NCBI RefSeq assembly: GCF_000717345.1
Contig: NZ_JNZA01000003.1
Location: 62,001-126,000 of the forward strand
Reading direction: 5' to 3'
Source of the DNA: Streptomyces lydicus
GTDB lineage: Bacteria; Actinomycetota; Actinomycetes; Streptomycetales; Streptomycetaceae
DNA length: 64,000 nt
Both the position numbers and the translations under genes were made by a program. Shown here piece after piece: positions 56,446-64,000 of this stretch (position 1 is its first letter; every line of letters begins with the position of its first letter). The notes beneath the pieces were generated by a model that searched no databases, was not told where the DNA came from, and saw only the letters and a program-made list of their open reading frames with translations.

Positions 56446-56943
56446 TCAGTAGGGATGCACGCCGACCGGTGAGGCCGGTGGCGGGCCGTAGCCCTCGGCC
56501 ACCCGCTGGTGGTAGGTCTCCCGGTCGATGACCTCCAGGCCGACGATCTCCCACGGCGGCAGCTTGGCCGTCGAGCGGTGCTCGCCCCACAGCCGCAGCG
56601 CGACCGCCGCGGCGTCGTGCAGGTCCCGCGCCTCCTCCCAGTAGCGGATCTCGGCGTGGTCGTTGGCGTAGCGGCTGGTCAGCAGGAAGGGATGGTCGTG
56701 GGCGAGCTGTTCCAGCGCGCGCCGGACCTCCTTCAGCGGCGCTTCGCGGCCCGAGACGCTGAGCGTGATGTGCCACAGCCGGGACACCTCGCGGCGCTCG
56801 CCCTGGGGTGCGGGCCGGGCCGCCCCGTTCCGCTCCGCGCCTTCCTCGTCGGCCGGCAGGCCGGCGTCCCGGCCGATTCCGACGCTGGTCAGTGTCCGCT
56901 CCGCCGTCCCTCGGGGCAGGGCCCCTGGGCGCCCTCGTCTCAC
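56446..56943 (-). CDS. Hypothetical protein between proB and proA (165 aa)
   Basis: A 165-residue protein. The C-terminal 113 residues are a compact domain, starting SRLWHITLSVSGREAPLKEVRRALEQLAHDHPFLLTSRYANDHAEIRYWEEARDLHD in segments that look like a ferredoxin-like or DUF-type alpha/beta fold; the first 52 residues are low-complexity and basic. The longer GTG start is chosen because a perfect AGGAGG lies 6 nt upstream; a GTG at 56787 (MSRLWHI...) would give just the domain and matches homologues better. Conserved beside proA/proB in Streptomyces as I recall, function unknown. Confidence 0.7.
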   Translation of the reverse strand: MRRGRPGALPRGTAERTLTSVGIGRDAGLPADEEGAERNGAARPAPQGERREVSRLWHITLSVSGREAPLKEVRRALEQLAHDHPFLLTSRYANDHAEIRYWEEARDLHDAAAVALRLWGEHRSTAKLPPWEIVGLEVIDRETYHQRVAEGYGPPPASPVGVHPY

Positions 56944-57191
56944 CGGCGGCCTCCTGTGATGCGAATCGCTCCGCCTCGGGGTGCGGAGCCGATGGGTGCG
57001 GTCGTACTTCGGCGGGTGCGCTCGCGCGCTGCGGGCGCCGCTCCCCTGCGGCGCCCCCGCAACAAAGTTGACCAGCCCGCGGCCCGTCGCGGGGGCGTTT
57101 TTGCGAAGGTCTCGCGGGAAAGGCCGGTTGGCGCGCGGTTCCGCGGGCGGTGTGCGGGGCCGTTGACGGCCGTCGGCCGGACCGGGAGGCG

Positions 57192-58310
57192 TCAGGGGTG
57201 CAGCAGCACCAGATCGTCGCGGTGCACGACCTCACGCTCGTACGCCGGACCCAGCTCGCGGGCAAGCTCCCGGGTCGAACGCCCCATCAAACGAGGGATT
57301 TCCCGGGCGTCGAAATTGACGAGTCCGCGGGCGACCGCGCGGCCGGTGCCGTCCCGCAGCTCCACCGGGTCGCCGGCGGAGAACTCGCCCTCCACGGACG
57401 CGATGCCGGCCGGCAGCAGCGAGGAGTGCCGCTCGACGACCGCCCGCACCGCCCCGTCGTCCAGGACGAGCGCGCCCTGCGGCGTGGAGGCGTGCGCGAG
57501 CCACAGCAGCCGGTCGGCGGAGCGGCGGCCGGTGCGCAGGAAGTGGGTGCCGGTCGGGCCGCCGGCCAGCGCGTCCGCGGCGTGCACCGCGGACGTCAGC
57601 ACGACCGGGATGCCGGCCGCGGCGGCGATCCGGGCCGCCTCGACCTTGGTGACCATGCCGCCGGTGCCGACGCCGGCCTTCCCGGCGCTGCCGATGGAGA
57701 CGCCCGCCAGGTCGGCGGGCCCGCGGACCTCGGCTATCCGGGAGGTGCCGGGGGTGGCGGGGTCGCCGTCGTAGAGGCCGTCCACGTCGGAGAGCAGGAT
57801 CAGCAGGTCGGCGCGCACGAGGTGGGCGACCAGGGCGGCCAGCCGGTCGTTGTCGCCGAAGCGGATCTCGTCGGTGGCGACCGTGTCGTTCTCGTTGACG
57901 ATCGGTACGGCGCCCATGGCCAGCAGCTGGTCCAGGGTCCGGTAGGCGTTGCGGTAGTGGGCCCGGCGGCTGGTGTCGTCGGAGGTCAGCAGGACCTGGC
58001 CGACGCGGCGGCCGTAGCGCGCGAAGGACGCGGTGTAACGGGCGACCAGCAGCCCCTGGCCGACGCTGGCGGCGGCCTGCTGGCGGGCCAGGTCGCGCGG
58101 CCGCCGCTCCAGGCCGAGGGGCGCCAGGCCGGCCGCGATGGCACCGGAGGAGACCAGCACGATCTCCTTGTCCTGGTGCTTGGCCAGCACGTCCACCAGC
58201 GCGTCCACCCGGTCCGCGTCCAGTCCGCCGGCGGCCGTGGTCAACGACGACGAGCCGACCTTCACCACGATCCGGCGGGCGTCCGCCACTTCCTGCCGTG
58301 CGCCTGCCAT
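57192..58310 (-). CDS. proB: Glutamate 5-kinase (proline synthesis)
   Basis: A 372-residue kinase phosphorylating glutamate, the first step of proline synthesis and normally feedback-inhibited by proline. The amino-acid-kinase motifs are IVVKVGSSSLT, IVLVSSGAIAAGLAPLG, VPIVNENDTVATDEIRFGDNDRLAALVA and GTGGMVTKVEAARIAAAAGI; the C-terminal 80 residues form a PUA domain (SVEGEFSAGDPVELRDGTGRAVARGLVNF). ATG at 58310. Same strand as obg but separated from it by an opposite-strand gene. Confidence 0.97.
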   Translation of the reverse strand: MAGARQEVADARRIVVKVGSSSLTTAAGGLDADRVDALVDVLAKHQDKEIVLVSSGAIAAGLAPLGLERRPRDLARQQAAASVGQGLLVARYTASFARYGRRVGQVLLTSDDTSRRAHYRNAYRTLDQLLAMGAVPIVNENDTVATDEIRFGDNDRLAALVAHLVRADLLILLSDVDGLYDGDPATPGTSRIAEVRGPADLAGVSIGSAGKAGVGTGGMVTKVEAARIAAAAGIPVVLTSAVHAADALAGGPTGTHFLRTGRRSADRLLWLAHASTPQGALVLDDGAVRAVVERHSSLLPAGIASVEGEFSAGDPVELRDGTGRAVARGLVNFDAREIPRLMGRSTRELARELGPAYEREVVHRDDLVLLHP

Positions 58311-58761
58311 GTGCCTGTACCCCTGTGTTCCTGTTCCCGCCGCCGTACGGGTATTCCTTGTCACTGTCACCCCGTACCACGTCCCTACGGGCGCAATCTA
58401 CGGCAGTACGGGCCACGGCCGCGTGGCGATATCGCCTGGCGGACGCCCCGGCCGGGCCGGCGGACGGCTCGCTTCCCCGGTACTCCAGGGCCGGCGGCGG
58501 GTCCCCGGGCCCTCCGTGTGGCCCTTACCACTAGGGCCCACTCGGAATTCTTTAAGACGGAAGCCGAGGCCAAGAGGTTGCGTTCGATTGATCCGCTTTC
58601 GCGGTGATGAGAGCCACAGCAGATTGTCACCAAGGCCAACAAGGTCATACGGTCGGGTGTCCATCGGTCCCGTTTCGCCGCTCCGGCGGCGTCGCAGCGC
58701 GGGACCCGGCCGCCCCCCACGGCCTCCCCCCTGACCTTCTTGCTGCCAGGAGCCCTCCCCC
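58311..58761. other. Divergent intergenic region, proB to the glycerophosphotransferase gene
   Basis: About 450 nt without a credible gene. TTGTCA near 58624 with an ATACGG 17 nt downstream is a weak promoter candidate for the plus-strand gene; nothing else stands out. Confidence 0.4.
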
Positions 58762-60849
58762 GTGCCTTCCGCCGGAATCGTTCCCCGCCGAGCCGTACAG
58801 CTCGCGGCACTCCTCGCGATGATGATCGCGTTCACCGCCCAGCTCGTCGGTGCGTTGCTGCCCGTCATTCCGCTGTTCATCGCCGCATCCGTGGTCAACC
58901 TGGGTCTCGACCTGGTCCTCCAGCACAAGCAGCCCGGCCTGCTCGCGGTGCTGGGCCGGATCCGCTTCGACGTCACGGTGCGCCAGCTGCTGCGCGACAT
59001 GCTGATACTGGTCGGCCTGCTGCACATCGACGGCATCAACCCGCTCGAGGAACAGGCGCCGCTGACCATCACGCTGCTCCTCTTCTACGGCACCCACTTC
59101 GTGTGCCAGGCGGTCGCGGTGCTGGTCCGCCGGACCCGCAGCCTGCCGTTCGTGACCCGCAACATCGACGCGAGCGCGCTGCGGCTGTGCGACGCCCCGC
59201 CGCGGATCCTCTCCCGTCAGACGGGCCGGCGGCTGCTGCGCTTCTCGGTGCCCACCACGACGGGCATGATGATCACCGCGATCACCACGGACGCGTTCTG
59301 GGGCGGCGTCGGCCTGGCCGTCTCGCTGGCCCTCTCCGCCGGCGGCACGCTCTACCTGGGCACCTGGCTGCTGCCGAAGAAGCGGGTGGCCGGCGAGAAG
59401 CAGGCACTGGAGTGGCTGGACAACTGGCTGGCCGCGTACCGGCCGACGGTCGGCATGTACTTCTCCGGCGGCTCCTCCTCCGCCTACCAGGCCAACATGT
59501 GGCTGAGCACCCTGGCCGCCCTGGACGGCAACCCGATCATCGTGCTGCGCGAGCGCTTCATGGTGCAGAAGATCGAGGCCACTGACGTCCCGATCGTCTG
59601 CATCCCGAAGGTCGCCAACCTGATGCGCCTGGAGCACTCCACGCTCAAGGTGCTGCTGCACCCGGCGAACTCCGGCAAGACCTCGCAGATCCTGCGCATC
59701 CCGTCGATCAAGCACGCCTTCACCAACCACGGCGAGAGCGACAAGCTGTCCTCCTGCAACCCCTACGCCAAGGCGTACGACGAGGTCTGGGTGGCGGGCC
59801 CGGCGGCCCGTGACCGCTACCAGCTCGCCGACATCGGCATCGAGGACAAGGACGTCATCGAGGTCGGCCGTCCCCAGCTGGCGCCGATCCGGCCGTACGC
59901 GGGCCCCCCGGCGGGCCGGCTGACCACCGTGCTGTACGCCCCGACCTGGGAGGGCTGGGACGGCAACCCGGGCAACACCTCGGTGATCCTGGCCGGCGAG
60001 AACATCGTCCGCGAGCTGCTCGCCGACGAGAACGTGCGGCTGCTGTACAAGCCGCACCCGATGACCGGCTCCGTCGACCCCCGCGCGGGCGCCGCCAACG
60101 CCCGCATCCAGGCGATGATCACGGAGGCCAACGGCCGCCGCAGCGGTGCGCGGCCCGGCCCCGAGGCCGCCGCCGAGCTGGCCCGCCGCGACGAGGAGCT
60201 GGCCGCGCTGACCACCACCGCCTTCCGCAAGAGCGCGGACGAGCTGGAGCGGATGCGGCTGCAGGGCACCCCGGAGGAGGGCCGCGCGGCCGCCGTCGTG
60301 GCCGCCATCACCGCCTGGGAGAAGGCGTACTGGAACTCCTTCCCCGAGTGGGAGCACCAGATCATCACCGCCGCCCGCCCCGGCATCTTCAGCTGCTTCA
60401 ACCAGGCGGACGTGCTGATCAGCGACGTCTCCAGCGTGGTCTCGGACTACCTGACCAGCGAGAAGCCGTACGCGGTCGCCAACACCTCGGGCATGAGCGA
60501 GGACGACTTCCGGGCGAACTTCCCGACCGTACGGGCGGCGACGATCCTCACGCCCGCGGCGGACGAGGTGGCCGGTCTGCTCGACGCGGTCCGCAACCCC
60601 GAGAAGGACACCCTCGCCGCGGAGCGCGCCGAGCTCAAGGAGCACCTGCTGGGCCCGTCGGACCCGCCGTCGTCGGTGCGCTTCAACCAGGCCGCGCTGG
60701 ACCTGTGCGCCAAGGCCGACGAGCGCCGCGTCCGCATGGAGAGCCGGCTGTCCGGCATTCCCGGGCAGCGCTCGCAGGAGGACGTGGACGCCTCCGAGAC
60801 GGCCGAACACACCGGCAACGACGCCTCGGACGCCACGGCCGCCGTCTAG
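58762..60849 (+). CDS. CDP-glycerol glycerophosphotransferase-like membrane protein (TagB/TagF type)
   Basis: A 695-residue protein. Residues 8-210 hold several membrane helices (LAALLAMMIAFTAQLVGALLP, LTITLLLFYGTHFVCQAVAVL, GGVGLAVSLALSAGGTLYLG). The C-terminal 480 residues carry Glyphos_transf signatures: FTNHGESDKLSSCNPYAKAYDEVW (catalytic His as in TagF/TagB), TTVLYAPTWEG, RLLYKPHP, and ADVLISDVSSVVSDYL (the SDxSS phosphate/nucleotide site). This family builds teichoic-acid-like glycerol or ribitol phosphate polymers. GTG start with AGGAG. It interrupts the obg-proB order found in other actinobacteria, and the LCP gene nearby could attach its product. Confidence 0.85.
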   Translation: MPSAGIVPRRAVQLAALLAMMIAFTAQLVGALLPVIPLFIAASVVNLGLDLVLQHKQPGLLAVLGRIRFDVTVRQLLRDMLILVGLLHIDGINPLEEQAPLTITLLLFYGTHFVCQAVAVLVRRTRSLPFVTRNIDASALRLCDAPPRILSRQTGRRLLRFSVPTTTGMMITAITTDAFWGGVGLAVSLALSAGGTLYLGTWLLPKKRVAGEKQALEWLDNWLAAYRPTVGMYFSGGSSSAYQANMWLSTLAALDGNPIIVLRERFMVQKIEATDVPIVCIPKVANLMRLEHSTLKVLLHPANSGKTSQILRIPSIKHAFTNHGESDKLSSCNPYAKAYDEVWVAGPAARDRYQLADIGIEDKDVIEVGRPQLAPIRPYAGPPAGRLTTVLYAPTWEGWDGNPGNTSVILAGENIVRELLADENVRLLYKPHPMTGSVDPRAGAANARIQAMITEANGRRSGARPGPEAAAELARRDEELAALTTTAFRKSADELERMRLQGTPEEGRAAAVVAAITAWEKAYWNSFPEWEHQIITAARPGIFSCFNQADVLISDVSSVVSDYLTSEKPYAVANTSGMSEDDFRANFPTVRAATILTPAADEVAGLLDAVRNPEKDTLAAERAELKEHLLGPSDPPSSVRFNQAALDLCAKADERRVRMESRLSGIPGQRSQEDVDASETAEHTGNDASDATAAV

Positions 60850-60910
60850 CCCGCAGCGAGCCGCTCACGGCTTCGCCGGACCGCGGGGCAGCACAAGGCG
60901 GCGGCAGCCG

Positions 60911-60959
60911 CAACGGGGAAGGCCCCCGGGAGGAGAACTCCCGGGGGCCTTCCCCGTTG
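60911..60959. terminator. Bidirectional terminator between convergent genes
   Basis: A perfect 22-bp stem (60911-60932 with 60938-60959, core GGGGAAGGCCCCCGGG) around a 5-nt loop GAGAA, between the glycerophosphotransferase gene and obg. The strongest hairpin in the window. Confidence 0.9.
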
Positions 60960-60993
60960 GCGTGCGTGCCCGGACCGCCGGGCGGGCGAACCG

Positions 60994-62430
60994 TCAGAAG
61001 GGCCGGAAGCCGTCGTACTCCTGGTCGGCCTCGTCCCGTGCCACGTCCCGGTCCCTGCGGCGCTGCGCGGCCGGCCGGGGCGCCTCCAGGCGGTGGTCCT
61101 CGCCACGCCGTCCCAGCATCTCCGCACCGGCTGCCATCATTGGCTCCCAGTCGAAGACGACCGCGTTGTCCTCGGGGCCGATGGCGATGCCGTCGCCGGC
61201 GTGCGCGCCCGCCTTGCGCAGCCCGTCCTCGACGCCGAGACGGTTGAGGCGGTCGGCGAGGTAGCCGACGGCCTCATCGTTGTTGAAGTCGGTCTGGCGG
61301 ACCCAGCGTTCGGGCTTCTCGCCGCGCACGCGGAAGAAGTTCTCGCCCTCTTCCGTGATCGTGAAGCCGGTGTCGTCGACGGCCTTGGGCCGGATGACGA
61401 TCCGGGTGGCTTCCTGCACCGGCTTGGCGGCGCGGGCCTTGGAGACGACGTCGGCGAGCGCGAAGGACAGCTCCTTCAGGCCCATGTGGGCGACCGCGGA
61501 GACCTCGAACACGCGGTAGCCGCGCTCCTCCAGGTCCGGGCGGATCATGTCGGCGAGGTCCTTGCCGTCCGGGACGTCGACCTTGTTGAGGACGACCATG
61601 CGGGGCCGGTTCTCGAGGCCGCCGTACTGCTTGAGCTCCTCCTCGATGGTGTCGAGGTCGGACACCGGGTCACGGTCGGCTTCCAGGGTCGCGGTGTCCA
61701 GGACGTGCACGAGCACCTCGCAGCGCTCGACGTGGCGCAGGAACTCCAGGCCCAGGCCCTTGCCCTGGCTCGCGCCCGGGATCAGACCCGGTACGTCCGC
61801 GATGGTGTAGACCGTCGAACCGGCCGTCACCACACCGAGGTTGGGCACCAGCGTCGTGAACGGATAGTCGGCGATCTTGGGCTTGGCGGCGGAGAGCACC
61901 GAGATCAGCGAGGACTTGCCGGCGCTCGGGTAGCCGACCAGCGCGACGTCCGCGACGGTCTTGAGCTCCAGCACGATGTCGCGGGCCTCACCGGGCTCCC
62001 CGAGCAGCGCGAAACCGGGGGCCTTGCGTCGGGCGGAGGCCAGCGCCGCGTTGCCGAGGCCACCGCGGCCGCCCTGGCCGGCGACGAACGTGGTGCCCTG
62101 GCCGACGAGGTCGGCGAGCACATTGCCCGCCCGGTCCAGGACGACGGTGCCGTCGGGGACCGGCAGGACCAGGTCCTGGCCGTTCTTGCCGGAACGGTTG
62201 TCGCCCGCGCCCGGCTGGCCGTTGGTGGCCTTGCGGTGCGGGTGGTGGTGATAGTCGAGAAGGGTGGTGACGTCCTGGTCGACGACCAGGATCACGTCGC
62301 CGCCACGGCCGCCGTTGCCGCCGTCCGGGCCGCCCAGCGGCTTGAACTTCTCCCGCATCACGGAGGCCACGCCGTGGCCTCCGTTACCCGCGGCGACGTG
62401 CAGCTCGACGCGGTCCACGAAGGTGGTCAT
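60994..62430 (-). CDS. obg: GTPase Obg (CgtA), ribosome assembly and stress control
   Basis: A 478-residue Obg. The N-terminal Gly-rich Obg fold ([34 protein letters not shown]) is followed by the G domain ([34 protein letters not shown]) and the OCT C-terminal domain with a charged tail. Obg ties late 50S assembly to growth and development; in Streptomyces it affects aerial growth. ATG at 62430; rpmA lies 180 nt upstream. Confidence 0.98.
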   Translation of the reverse strand: MTTFVDRVELHVAAGNGGHGVASVMREKFKPLGGPDGGNGGRGGDVILVVDQDVTTLLDYHHHPHRKATNGQPGAGDNRSGKNGQDLVLPVPDGTVVLDRAGNVLADLVGQGTTFVAGQGGRGGLGNAALASARRKAPGFALLGEPGEARDIVLELKTVADVALVGYPSAGKSSLISVLSAAKPKIADYPFTTLVPNLGVVTAGSTVYTIADVPGLIPGASQGKGLGLEFLRHVERCEVLVHVLDTATLEADRDPVSDLDTIEEELKQYGGLENRPRMVVLNKVDVPDGKDLADMIRPDLEERGYRVFEVSAVAHMGLKELSFALADVVSKARAAKPVQEATRIVIRPKAVDDTGFTITEEGENFFRVRGEKPERWVRQTDFNNDEAVGYLADRLNRLGVEDGLRKAGAHAGDGIAIGPEDNAVVFDWEPMMAAGAEMLGRRGEDHRLEAPRPAAQRRRDRDVARDEADQEYDGFRPF

Positions 62431-62497
62431 GGTGGGGGTGCCTCCAGATAAACGGGGTGTTTTGGTACTGCGGTATGTCTCTGTCGTAACACGCCAA

Positions 62498-62542
62498 GGG
62501 CGGACCAGCCTTCCCGCTTCCGCGAGAAAAGGCGGTCCGCCC
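62498..62542 (-). promoter_or_regulatory. Hairpin between rpmA and obg
   Basis: GGGCGGACC (62498-62506) pairs with GGTCCGCCC (62534-62542), extended by an inner GCCTT/AAGGC. No T-run follows on the minus strand, so a processing or partial-attenuation role between the ribosomal protein genes and obg is more likely than full termination. Confidence 0.5.
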
Positions 62543-62610
62543 CTGATGACTGCGCCGACTCCGGGGGATGCCCCCGGAATCCCAGCCGAGTTACTACGTC
62601 CGGGCCCGTA

Positions 62611-62868
62611 TTACTGGGCGGCCGGGACGATGTTCACGACCTTGCGGCCACGGTGGGTGCCGAACTGCACCGCACCGGCCTCAAGGGCGAACAGGGTGTC
62701 GTCGCCGCCGCGGCCGACGCCCGTGCCCGGGTGGAAGTGGGTGCCGCGCTGGCGGACCAGGATCTCACCGGCGAGGACGGCCTGACCGCCGAAGCGCTTC
62801 ACGCCGAGCCGCTGAGCATTGGAGTCGCGACCGTTCCGAGTGGACGATGCGCCCTTCTTGTGTGCCAT
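62611..62868 (-). CDS. rpmA: 50S ribosomal protein L27
   Basis: An 85-residue L27, near the peptidyl-transferase centre. It shows the usual [28 protein letters not shown] start and the [20 protein letters not shown] core. No cleavable N-terminal extension of the Firmicute type. 14 nt downstream of rplU; one operon with rplU and obg. Confidence 0.98.
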   Translation of the reverse strand: MAHKKGASSTRNGRDSNAQRLGVKRFGGQAVLAGEILVRQRGTHFHPGTGVGRGGDDTLFALEAGAVQFGTHRGRKVVNIVPAAQ

Positions 62869-62882
62869 GTCTCCTCAGTCCC

Positions 62883-63203
62883 TTACTTCGCCGGAGCGTC
62901 GATGCCGGTGATCTTCAGCGCCGTGTGGAGCTGGCGGTGGCCGATCCGCTTCTTGTAACCGGTCTTGTTCTTGTACTTCTGGATCCGGATCTTGTTGCCC
63001 TTGTGGTGGTCCACGACCTCACCCTGGACCTTCACGCCGGCCAGGACCCACGGGTCGCTGGTGACTGCGTCACCATCGACGACCAGCAGCGTGGAGAGCT
63101 CGACGGTGTCGCCGACCTTGCTGGTGGAGATGCGGTCAATCTCGATGACGTCGCCGACAGCAACCTTCTGCTGGCGCCCGCCGGTGCGCACGATCGCGTA
63201 CAC
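62883..63203 (-). CDS. rplU: 50S ribosomal protein L21
   Basis: A 106-residue L21 ([46 protein letters not shown]). GTG start. It is the first gene of rplU-rpmA-obg and is preceded by a roughly 160-nt structured leader and a near-consensus promoter, so autoregulation by ribosomal protein is plausible. Confidence 0.98.
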   Translation of the reverse strand: MYAIVRTGGRQQKVAVGDVIEIDRISTSKVGDTVELSTLLVVDGDAVTSDPWVLAGVKVQGEVVDHHKGNKIRIQKYKNKTGYKKRIGHRQLHTALKITGIDAPAK

Positions 63204-63243
63204 GCGGAACTCTCTTTCGCTAGAAACGGATCCTCTGATGCCA

Positions 63244-63361
63244 GCCGCTCACACGGGCTCGGGATAGGGCCCGTGGAATCCGAGTGGACGAGCGGCCTCT
63301 CCCGGGCGGACCGGGAGGTAGTTGCTCAGGGGTTGCGGTGTCTCAGATGTTCTCAGACACC
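63244..63361 (-). promoter_or_regulatory. Structured 5' leader of the rplU operon
   Basis: Between promoter and rplU lie three hairpins: GGTGTCT/AGACACC (63337-63343, 63355-63361), CTCCCGG/CCGGGAG (63299-63305, 63311-63317), and GCCGCTC/GAGCGGC (63244-63250, 63290-63296) enclosing CACGGG/CCCGTG (63252-63257, 63270-63275). Serial perfect stems suggest a protein- or ribosome-responsive leader. Confidence 0.55.
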
Positions 63362-63369
63362 GACGGTCA

Positions 63370-63398
63370 AGGTTACGGGGCCTTGACCAGGGGGTCAA
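63370..63398 (-). promoter_or_regulatory. Near-consensus promoter of rplU-rpmA-obg
   Basis: On the operon strand TTGACC (63398-63393), 17 nt, TAACCT (63375-63370): an excellent match to the vegetative HrdB pattern. Transcription would start near 63363, giving a leader of about 160 nt. Confidence 0.8.
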
Positions 63399-63449
63399 AC
63401 CGGCCCCGGACACTGACGGTCCGGGGCACGGCCTGGTGACTCACACGAC

Positions 63450-64000
63450 CTAGGACTGCTCGGCGGCCGCGGTCTTCTTGGCCGCCGCCTTCTTGGTCGT
63501 CGTCTTCTTCGTGGCGGTCTTCTTCGCGGTGGCCTTCTTGGCGGTGGTGGTCTTCTTCGCCGCCGCCTTCTTGGCCGGTGCCTTCTTCGCCGTGGCCTTC
63601 TTGGCGGTGGCCTTCTTCGCCGCCGCCTTCTTCGCGGTCTTCTTGGCAGCAGGCGCCGCCTCGGCCTCCGCCGCCTCGGCACCGACAGGCTCCGCGGCCT
63701 CGCCGGACACCGGCTCGGCGACGGGCTCCGCCGCGGGCGCCGAGATGACGACCGTCGCCGCCTCGTCGGCCTCCGGCGAACCCGCCGGGGCGGTCACCTT
63801 ACGGGTCACCCGACGGCGCGGACGGGCCGGCGCGGGCTCCGCGACCGGCGCCTCGGGGGCCGCCTCGGCCACCGGCTGCGGCTCGGCAGCCGGCGCCGGC
63901 TCGGCCGGCACCACGATCGCGGCGGGCTCCTCGGCGGCCTTGGGGGCCCCCGCCGGAGCGGACACCTTCCGGCTCACCCGGCGGCGGCCACGGCTGCGCC
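63450..64000 (-). CDS. rne: RNase E/G family protein, C-terminal tail (partial)
   Basis: The last 183 residues of a gene running off the window's right edge. It is an Ala/Pro/Glu-rich low-complexity region with two copies of an RRRV(S/T)RKV(S/T)APAG motif, then a Lys/Ala-rich stretch ([20 protein letters not shown] type repeats) ending AAAEQS. The position directly upstream of rplU-rpmA and the tail style match streptomycete RNase E (RNase ES), whose non-catalytic ends organise degradosome-like contacts. The catalytic domain is outside the window, so the call rests on context. Confidence 0.75.
   Translation of the reverse strand, partial: RSRGRRRVSRKVSAPAGAPKAAEEPAAIVVPAEPAPAAEPQPVAEAAPEAPVAEPAPARPRRRVTRKVTAPAGSPEADEAATVVISAPAAEPVAEPVSGEAAEPVGAEAAEAEAAPAAKKTAKKAAAKKATAKKATAKKAPAKKAAAKKTTTAKKATAKKTATKKTTTKKAAAKKTAAAEQS

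Overview
The window looks like the conserved core of a Streptomyces (or very close actinomycete) chromosome. Evidence: very high G+C with strong third-position bias, many GTG starts, a CIRCE-hrcA-dnaJ heat-shock unit, a mycothiol-dependent formaldehyde dehydrogenase, several -10 boxes of the form TANNNT lying 6-8 nt before a start codon (leaderless mRNAs), and a housekeeping gene order (phoH-ybeY ... hrcA-dnaJ ... lepA/rpsT/holA ... comEA-comEC ... leuS ... rsfS-LCP-nadD ... proA-proB ... obg-rpmA-rplU-rne) that matches Streptomyces genomes.

Layout. 1-2.9 kb: CNNM/CorC-type membrane protein, ybeY and phoH. 3-9 kb: sugar metabolism and detoxification (a PfkB kinase divergent from a GH4 glycosidase; mycothiol dehydrogenase plus MBL hydrolase; glucarate dehydratase). 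9-18.9 kb: acid phosphatase, rnz, HIT, OsmC, a MITE-like element abutting rsmE, nitronate monooxygenase, dnaJ-hrcA with CIRCE, MBL hydrolase, a DUF3097 protein and a Uma2 nuclease-fold protein. 19-29.8 kb: hemW, an ATPase-GAF-SpoIIE phosphatase, a long-chain acyl-CoA ligase, lepA, rpsT, a Pro-rich membrane protein and holA. 29.8-38 kb: a tandem repeat, a small protein, a frameshifted arylamine N-acetyltransferase, a membrane-anchored PstS-like protein, the DNA-uptake pair comEA-comEC, and degV. 38-44.4 kb: a membrane/coiled-coil protein, leuS preceded by a leucine leader peptide and attenuator, and a sedolisin protease. 44.8-47.4 kb: two identical tRNA-Ala(GGC) genes flanking a GT87 membrane glycosyltransferase and two zinc-ribbon proteins. 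47.5-64 kb: histidine phosphatase, rsfS, an LCP glycopolymer transferase, nadD, small membrane proteins, an M48 protease, two adjacent membrane proteins sharing an FVRAAR motif, proA, proB, a CDP-glycerol glycerophosphotransferase-like protein, obg, rpmA, rplU and the 3' end of an RNase E/G gene.

Most of the window is ordinary core genome. The most interesting items are regulatory or structural: the leuS leader peptide (three consecutive Leu codons, an intrinsic terminator and competing pairings), a long structured leader upstream of rplU behind a near-consensus promoter, a roughly 194-bp inverted-repeat element whose end supplies the rsmE stop codon, the paired FVRAAR proteins, the comEC C-terminal read-through overlapping a convergent gene, a hexapeptide minisatellite at the start of comEA, and a single-base frameshift in the acetyltransferase. 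I found no prophage, CRISPR array, complete insertion sequence or biosynthetic gene cluster, and nothing I can defend as a wholly new multigene system.
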